A program made the position numbers and the translations under genes. The notes under the pieces were generated by a model. The model saw only the letters and a list, made by a program, of their open reading frames with translations. It searched no databases and was not told where the DNA came from. This document shows positions 5,688 to 9,350 of a stretch of DNA of 9,350 bases, one piece after another; the stretch's first letter is position 1, and the number at the start of each line of letters is the position of its first letter. The stretch covers positions 1-9,350 of the forward strand of contig JAZONO010000055.1 in assembly GCA_045654545.1 (NCBI GenBank). The letters are read 5' to 3'. The DNA is from SIG588 sp045654545. GTDB lineage: Bacteria; Bacillota; Clostridia; Oscillospirales; Acutalibacteraceae.

Positions 5688-7040
5688 TTACAGTAATTCA
5701 TACGCTTCGCGAACACTTTGTACCGCGACAACTTCCACATCATCACGCAAAGCGATCGACTCCGCGTTTTGTTTGGGCATCAGCACACGCGTGAATCCCA
5801 ACCGTGCCGCTTCCGCCACACGCGCTTCGGCTTGCGAGACCGCACGGATTTCACCTGTCAGCCCCACTTCGCCAAACGCAACCACCCCCTCGGGGATGGG
5901 CTTGTCCTTCAAACTGGACACAAGCGACAATGCCACCGCCAGATCAGCCGCCGGCTCGTCCAAACGCAGACCGCCCACCACGTTCACGTAGGCATCCAGG
6001 TTTTGGAAGAAATAGCCTGCACGTTTTTCCAACACGGCAAGCAGCAAGGTCATACGGTTGTAATCAAACCCCGTGGAGGTGCGCCGCGGATTGCCGAAGC
6101 CGCTGGGACACACCAAGCCTTGCACTTCCGCCAAGAGAGGTCTTGTCCCCTCCACCGTGCAGGACACGCAGGTGCCGCTCACCCCTTTGGGACGACCCGA
6201 CAACAGCATTTGCGAGGGGTTTTCCACCTGCGCCAAACCGCGATCGCGCATTTCGAACACGCCGATCTCGTTGGTCGATCCATAACGGTTTTTGGCACAC
6301 CGCAACAGGCGGTAACTGCTGTTGCGATCCCCTTCAAAATACATCACGCAATCCACAATGTGTTCCATCACTTTCGGACCTGCGATCGCGCCGTCTTTAT
6401 TCACGTGACCCACCACAAACACGGGCAGATCCACCGCTTTCGCCGCACGCATGATCGCCGAGGTGCATTCCCTCACCTGCGTCACACTGCCGGGCGAAGA
6501 GGACACCTGTGCCAAATTCATCGTTTGGATGGAGTCCACGATCATCAGATCGGGTGCTTCCGCCTGCATAGCCGCCAACACCGTGCCAAGATCCGTTTCA
6601 CACAGGAGGGACAAATTGTCGCTTTCCACACCCAGGCGATCGGCACGCAGTTTGATCTGTGCCGCCGATTCCTCGCCCGAAACGTACAAAATCTTGCGTG
6701 TCCGCCCGATATGTTCGCAAATTTGCAACAGCAAGGTGGATTTACCGATGCCGGGATCACCGCCGATGAGCATCAACCCACCTTTCACGATACCGCCGCC
6801 CAGCACGCGATCCAATTCCGGCATACCCGTGGAAGTGCGCACCTCGCCGTGCGGATCGATCTCACGGAGTTTTTGCGGTGTCACACGACCGACGGGTGCA
6901 GAAGAAACGGCAGTTTGTGGGGTACGCAACTCTTCTTGCATGGTGTTCCATTCCCCACAGGAGGGGCAACGTCCACTCCACCGCGGTGCTTCAAACCCAC
7001 ATTCACAGCAGACAAACACCGTTTTGTTTTTTGATGCCAC
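5688..7040 (-). CDS. radA: DNA repair protein RadA/Sms
   Basis: RecA-like ATPase with a role in branch migration and processing of recombination intermediates. The 450-residue length is standard. In order it has a C4 zinc finger (Cys11, Cys14, Cys25, Cys28 with WSGRCPSCGEWNT), Walker A GGDPGIGKST (93-102), Walker B LMIVDSIQ (165-172), the family-specific KNRYG motif (250-254) and a Lon-protease-like C-terminal domain (from about 290, GFDYNRMTLLLAVLEKR, GGLRLDEPAADLA). The Lon-like domain is inactive in this family. The start is GTG with GGAGG 6 bases upstream. It follows the cwlD-like gene by 46 bases and may also have its own promoter. In many Firmicutes radA is next to disA; here an HD-domain gene follows instead. 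Confidence 0.96.
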   Translation of the reverse strand: MASKNKTVFVCCECGFEAPRWSGRCPSCGEWNTMQEELRTPQTAVSSAPVGRVTPQKLREIDPHGEVRTSTGMPELDRVLGGGIVKGGLMLIGGDPGIGKSTLLLQICEHIGRTRKILYVSGEESAAQIKLRADRLGVESDNLSLLCETDLGTVLAAMQAEAPDLMIVDSIQTMNLAQVSSSPGSVTQVRECTSAIMRAAKAVDLPVFVVGHVNKDGAIAGPKVMEHIVDCVMYFEGDRNSSYRLLRCAKNRYGSTNEIGVFEMRDRGLAQVENPSQMLLSGRPKGVSGTCVSCTVEGTRPLLAEVQGLVCPSGFGNPRRTSTGFDYNRMTLLLAVLEKRAGYFFQNLDAYVNVVGGLRLDEPAADLAVALSLVSSLKDKPIPEGVVAFGEVGLTGEIRAVSQAEARVAEAARLGFTRVLMPKQNAESIALRDDVEVVAVQSVREAYELL

Positions 7041-7063
7041 AGTACCCCTCCTTTCTCACATTC

Positions 7064-7092
7064 ACTATATCATAATTTTCTGTCCATTACAA
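7064..7092 (-). promoter_or_regulatory. Possible promoter of radA
   Basis: Minus-strand TTGTAA (7087-7092) and TATAGT (7064-7069) with a 17-base spacer, 23 bases before the radA GTG. The -35 box overlaps the stop codon of the cwlD-like gene. Both boxes deviate from consensus, so this is moderate evidence only. Confidence 0.45.
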
Positions 7093-7794
7093 GACAGAAA
7101 TTCCGTTTTCCAAAAAAGAAAACACACCGCACGCCACCGCAAACGCCATTTTCCGACGGTAGGCGGCATTCGACAGATTGGCACATTCCGCAGGATTGGA
7201 TAAAAAGCCGCACTCCACCAGCACGGCAGGTGTTTGGGTGTTGGCGAGCAAAAACACACCGTCGTCCGCCGTTTTCATCTCCCGTGTGTTGTCGGGTTGC
7301 AACTGCCCGATCACCGCTTGGCGGATCGCCTCGCCAAGCAGCCGACTTTGCGAATGGTTGGGCGCGCAAAACACCTGCGCGCCGCTGTATTGGCTTTGCG
7401 AAAAGTGGTTTTGATGGATGCTCACCACCAAGGTGGCTTCGTTATATAACGCCAAGCGGTTGTGCATATCGCTCACCTTTTGTTCGCGCAGGGTGGTGGC
7501 ATCGGCGGAGTGAATGGAACGGTCATCCGCACGTGTGATGCCCGTTTGCACCCCCATCACCCGTAACAGCGAAAAAAGCGTGCGCGACACCGCCAAATTC
7601 ACCTCTTTTTCCTGCGTGCCGTCCGTACCCGTGGCACCGCCGTCCGCACCGCCGTGGCCGGGGTCGATCAGCACGTACGGTTCCTCTGCCGCACGCAGGG
7701 CGGCATCCGCCTCTTTCACACGCGGCAATGATACGCACAGTGCCGTCACGCAACACACCGCCGTCAACCAAACCGCCCATTGTTGCCGTTTCAT
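7087..7794 (-). CDS. cwlD: N-acetylmuramoyl-L-alanine amidase, CwlD-like
   Basis: Zinc amidase (Amidase_3 fold) that removes the stem peptide from muramic acid. The CwlD branch acts on spore-cortex peptidoglycan on the way to muramic-delta-lactam. The 235-residue protein has an N-terminal membrane anchor or signal (residues 1-24, MKRQQWAVWLTAVCCVTALC) and then a single catalytic domain. Zinc ligands are His47 (IDPGHGGADGG), Glu62 (QEKEVNL) and His127 (VVSIHQN); the catalytic Glu194 is in VLVECGFLSNP. Size and lack of cell-wall-binding repeats match CwlD better than LytC-type autolysins. The ATG at 7794 is chosen because GGAGG (7802-7806) lies 7 bases upstream; a GTG two codons earlier is too close. 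A long hairpin occupies its leader. A role in sporulation is inferred from the family. Confidence 0.85.
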   Translation of the reverse strand: MKRQQWAVWLTAVCCVTALCVSLPRVKEADAALRAAEEPYVLIDPGHGGADGGATGTDGTQEKEVNLAVSRTLFSLLRVMGVQTGITRADDRSIHSADATTLREQKVSDMHNRLALYNEATLVVSIHQNHFSQSQYSGAQVFCAPNHSQSRLLGEAIRQAVIGQLQPDNTREMKTADDGVFLLANTQTPAVLVECGFLSNPAECANLSNAAYRRKMAFAVACGVFSFLENGISVL

Positions 7795-7815
7795 CCGCAC
7801 CCCTCCGCCACACAG

Positions 7816-7866
7816 TAGGTTAAACCGACAAATCCGAACACCGTTCGGGTCTGTCGGTTTAACCTA
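7816..7866. repeat. 51-base near-perfect hairpin in the cwlD leader
   Basis: Positions 7816-7839 pair with 7843-7866 around the triloop 7840-7842, with one mismatch and one G-T wobble. The outer 15 bp are perfect. It has no following T run on either strand, so it is not a classical terminator. It ends 9 bases before the ribosome site of cwlD and would be a very stable structure in that mRNA. Confidence 0.85.
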
Positions 7867-7921
7867 TGCAAAGCGATGGAAATGTATACCGCGAATCGTG
7901 TCATTCATCTATCGACAAGTG

Positions 7922-7962
7922 GGGAAAACTAAAGAGGATGTACCGTTCACGATACATCCTCT
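7922..7962 (-). terminator. Terminator of the membrane-protein gene
   Basis: Stem AGAGGATGTA (7933-7942) with TACATCCTCT (7953-7962) around a 10-base loop that can pair further. On the minus strand it is followed by TTTAGTTTT. It lies 41 bases past the stop of the upstream gene and ahead of cwlD, separating the two units. Confidence 0.75.
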
Positions 7963-8003
7963 CCGATTTAACCCCTGTGTCATCCGCTACGGCAGATTCT
8001 GTT

Positions 8004-8813
8004 TTATCGTTTGCGCCGTTTGGGTGTTTTGCCCGTAGCGGAATAGACCAAGCGGTCGCGCACCGAAATTTCCTTGTAACCCAAGAAATAGGCGAGTCCC
8101 GTTATGGCAGGAAGTGTTACCAGCGGCACCAACATCGCCGCCACGCTGCCCCACGCAACGTCCGCAGGGTTCAGAATGTCGCTCGGAATCAAGTGGCTCA
8201 CGTACGACCAGAAACACATGTTAGACCAACGGTACCATTTGACAAAGCCGGGAAGGACGTTCATCACCTTGCCCAACACCAACAACAGCCACATGCACGC
8301 GGCAGGCACGGAAGCGAGCGCCCCCACCTGCACACCGCGCCACGGATTCGCCGTTTGATGACCGAACAGCACGCGGTTGCGATCGTGATCGCCCAGATAC
8401 CACAAGGTGGAATACGGGAACGCCAAGAACAGAATCAACATCAGTATCTGCGCCACCCAATCGGCGATCGCCTTCATTTCGGGATCGGGATCGGAGAGAA
8501 TACGCGATTTGAAACTCTGTGTGATGGGATATTTCTCCAAATCCTCCACGGGAATCGGCGTTTCACTGCCGTCCTCTTCAATGATATATGCCTTGGAATA
8601 GGCTTCGGAATCCATCGTGGCGTTGTAGGTTTCGGACACGATGGTGCGCCCATCTTCCAGCACACCGCCCACCCGTTGACCGAGTTCCTGACGGGTGCTC
8701 ATATTCAGCGCCATGGTCACCGACAGGTGCAAAATGGCACACAACAGCGCAGCAAATGCGCTATAAAGAAAAACCTTGACCGCCTGCCAAACGGTGGTGT
8801 TGGGAAATTTCAT
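8004..8813 (-). CDS. Membrane protein of unknown function
   Basis: I do not recognise this 269-residue protein. It has about four membrane segments: roughly residues 12-36 (VKVFLYSAFAALLCAILHLS), 118-140, 160-185 and 220-247 (AAMLVPLVTLPAITGLAYFL). Between the first and second is a soluble, acidic region of about 80 residues (38-117) with EDGRTIVSETYNATMDSEAY and an IIEEDGSETPIPVEDL stretch. By topology this lies outside the cell if the short lysine-bearing N-terminus is inside. The C-terminus is a basic tail ending KTPKRRKR. No enzyme motif is visible. Codon use matches its neighbours. The ATG has only a weak AGAAG upstream. It has its own promoter and terminator and so appears to be a single-gene unit. 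Confidence 0.75.
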   Translation of the reverse strand: MKFPNTTVWQAVKVFLYSAFAALLCAILHLSVTMALNMSTRQELGQRVGGVLEDGRTIVSETYNATMDSEAYSKAYIIEEDGSETPIPVEDLEKYPITQSFKSRILSDPDPEMKAIADWVAQILMLILFLAFPYSTLWYLGDHDRNRVLFGHQTANPWRGVQVGALASVPAACMWLLLVLGKVMNVLPGFVKWYRWSNMCFWSYVSHLIPSDILNPADVAWGSVAAMLVPLVTLPAITGLAYFLGYKEISVRDRLVYSATGKTPKRRKR

Positions 8814-8855
8814 AATCTCGTCTTCTTTCTCGTTCGGGTTTGACTGCTCACCCTA

Positions 8856-8884
8856 AGCATACCACAAAATTCCCAGTTTGACAA
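8856..8884 (-). promoter_or_regulatory. Sigma-A promoter of the membrane-protein gene
   Basis: Minus-strand TTGTCA (8879-8884) and TATGCT (8856-8861), 17-base spacer, with TGG before the -10 box (extended -10). It lies 42 bases before the ATG of the membrane-protein gene. Confidence 0.7.
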
Positions 8885-8952
8885 TTCTTTCGGCCATTTT
8901 ATTACAGAAAATTTACAAGCAAAAGTTTTTTGCCTTTTTTTCAAAAAACCTC

Positions 8953-8981
8953 TTGACAAATTCGCCGTTATCGACTAATAT
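8953..8981 (+). promoter_or_regulatory. Strong promoter of tRNA-Ala
   Basis: TTGACA (8953-8958), 17-base spacer, TAATAT (8976-8981). Runs of A and T just upstream (8921-8948) could act as an UP element, which is common for stable-RNA genes. Confidence 0.85.
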
Positions 8982-9012
8982 ATATGGGCGGCGCAAACCG
9001 CTTTACATACAT

Positions 9013-9089
9013 GGGCTCGTAGCTCAGCTGGGAGAGCGCACGGTTCGCATCCGTGAGGTTCGAGGGTTCGATCCCCTTCGAGTCCACCA
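9013..9089 (+). tRNA. tRNA-Ala, anticodon CGC
   Basis: Full cloverleaf with encoded CCA. The acceptor stem GGGCTCG pairs with CGAGTCC and includes the G3-U70 wobble that is the identity element of alanine tRNAs. The D arm is GCTC/GAGC. The anticodon stem CACGG/CCGTG closes the loop TTCGCAT, giving CGC, which reads codon GCG. The T arm is GAGGG-TTCGATC-CCCTT. The variable loop is six bases, one more than usual. GCG is frequent in the GC-rich genes here, which fits a dedicated CGC isoacceptor. Confidence 0.93.
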
Positions 9090-9132
9090 TGTAAAAAAAG
9101 AGACACCCCTTGGGGTGTCTCTTTTTTTACAT
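9089..9132 (+). terminator. Terminator immediately after tRNA-Ala
   Basis: Perfect 21-bp inverted repeat (9089-9109 and 9112-9132) with a TT centre. It has a GC-rich core GAGACACCCC and seven Ts at 9122-9128, mirrored by seven As, so it can act on both strands. The stem begins at the last base of the tRNA's CCA. Confidence 0.92.
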
Positions 9133-9141
9133 CATAGGCAA

Positions 9142-9164
9142 CGAGAAGGGGATCGAACCAGGAA
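9142..9164 (-). repeat. tRNA T-arm fragment, inverted copy A
   Basis: 23-base sequence identical to 9294-9316. Its inner 15 bases (9145-9159) are the exact reverse complement of tRNA-Ala positions 9065-9079. The opposing half of the T stem is not kept, so this is not a functional tRNA. Confidence 0.8.
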
Positions 9165-9175
9165 TGGGAGCGAAC

Positions 9176-9256
9176 ATCGCGCATAGCGCGATAAGGAGCG
9201 ACAAAGAAACAGTCCGGTGGACTGTTTCGCTTTTCGTCCAAAGGCGCAACGCGCCT
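9176..9256. repeat. Cluster of three triloop hairpins
   Basis: Three perfect inverted repeats, each with a three-base centre: 7 bp at 9176-9192 (loop ATA), 10 bp at 9206-9228 (loop GGT) and 6 bp at 9242-9256 (loop AAC). A further 5-bp one is at 9335-9347 (loop AGT). None is followed by a T run long enough to be a clear terminator. Confidence 0.75.
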
Positions 9257-9293
9257 GCGAACAAGCCACGAAAAGATCTCCACCACAGAGGGT

Positions 9294-9316
9294 CGAGAAG
9301 GGGATCGAACCAGGAA
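9294..9316 (-). repeat. tRNA T-arm fragment, inverted copy B
   Basis: Exact second copy of the 23-base sequence at 9142-9164, in the same direction, with 129 bases between the two. It is preceded at 9279-9285 by TCCACCA, which equals the last seven bases of the tRNA gene. Confidence 0.8.
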
Positions 9317-9350
9317 AGGTCGCGTTGCCGAGCGCCCGCAGTGCGGGATG

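Larger units (their letters stand above)
9133..9350. other. Non-coding repeat region downstream of tRNA-Ala
   Basis: No believable gene: the open frames that cross it run through the tRNA and terminator and have no ribosome site or domain. Its content is the two T-arm fragments and the triloop hairpins listed separately. It continues past the window edge. Confidence 0.7.

Noticed and set aside
4863..5696. 277-codon frame on the plus strand opposite the HD gene
   Set aside because: It overlaps a complete HD-domain protein on the minus strand, has no ribosome site and shows no recognisable domain.
5718..7034. 438-codon frame on the plus strand opposite radA
   Set aside because: Shadow of radA: low-complexity His/Arg/Gln-rich translation with no motif, while the minus strand encodes an intact RadA.
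7881..7888. Sigma-E-like -10 box (TATACATT on the minus strand) upstream of cwlD
   Set aside because: It matches the consensus CATACAnT at most positions, but no convincing sigma-E -35 box lies at the right spacing. Sporulation control of cwlD is plausible but not shown here.
7866..8843. 325-codon frame on the plus strand opposite the membrane protein
   Set aside because: It runs through the terminator of the opposite gene and has a shadow-like His/Arg/Gln-rich composition; the minus frame has membrane helices, a promoter and a terminator.
8919..8941. Small GCAAAA/TTTTGC hairpin followed by Ts
   Set aside because: The stem is only 6 bp and AT-rich, with no upstream plus-strand gene to terminate; it is more likely part of the A/T-rich region before the tRNA promoter.
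8878..9286. Open frames on both strands (8878-9186 plus, 8975-9286 minus) spanning the tRNA
   Set aside because: They translate the tRNA, its palindromic terminator and the repeats; no ribosome site and no domain. Both strands are open only because of these non-coding features.
9142..9316. tRNA 3' fragments as attachment sites of an integrated element
   Set aside because: Integration at a tRNA leaves direct copies of its 3' end; here the T-arm pieces are inverted relative to the tRNA, lie only 50-250 bases away and have no integrase nearby.

Overview
The window looks like chromosomal DNA from a low-to-moderate-GC-lineage Firmicute, most likely a spore-forming Clostridia / Oscillospirales gut anaerobe. 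The evidence is GGAGG ribosome binding sites on nearly every gene, sigma-A promoters with 17-bp spacers, a GC-rich coding style (GC estimated by eye), a CwlD-type cortex amidase, a single-domain biotin ligase and a ThiN-type thiamine pyrophosphokinase. The taxonomic placement is inference.

Layout. Positions 1-141 are the right end of an IS3-family insertion sequence (last 25 codons of the transposase plus the terminal sequence). Next, on the minus strand and read from right to left, come thiN (thiamine pyrophosphokinase) and birA (biotin-protein ligase), overlapping by 8 bases, then secG with its own promoter; the IS end lies just beyond secG. From 1945 to 4809 on the plus strand is a compact, translationally coupled metal-uptake operon: a Fur/Zur-family repressor, a lipoprotein metal-binding protein (ZnuA-like), the ATPase (ZnuC) and the permease (ZnuB). 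Its promoter is a near-consensus -35/-10 pair immediately followed by a 21-bp Fur-type palindrome, so the repressor very probably controls its own operon. A bidirectional hairpin terminator closes it.

From 8813 down to 4851 the minus strand carries an unrecognised four-helix membrane protein with its own promoter and terminator, then a likely operon of cwlD-like amidase, radA, a 50-codon remnant of a ThuA-family gene (apparently an internal deletion joining the two ends of the protein) and an HD-domain phosphohydrolase. A long 51-bp hairpin sits in the leader of the amidase gene. At the right end a tRNA-Ala(CGC) with a strong promoter is followed at once by a perfect-stem terminator and then by about 220 bases without a believable gene, made of triloop hairpins and two inverted copies of a 15-base piece of the tRNA T arm.

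Most of the window is ordinary housekeeping DNA. I see no CRISPR array, defence system or clearly new system. The points most worth a second look are the collapsed thuA gene, the hairpin before cwlD, the tRNA-derived repeat region and the unusual ligand set of the metal-binding protein.
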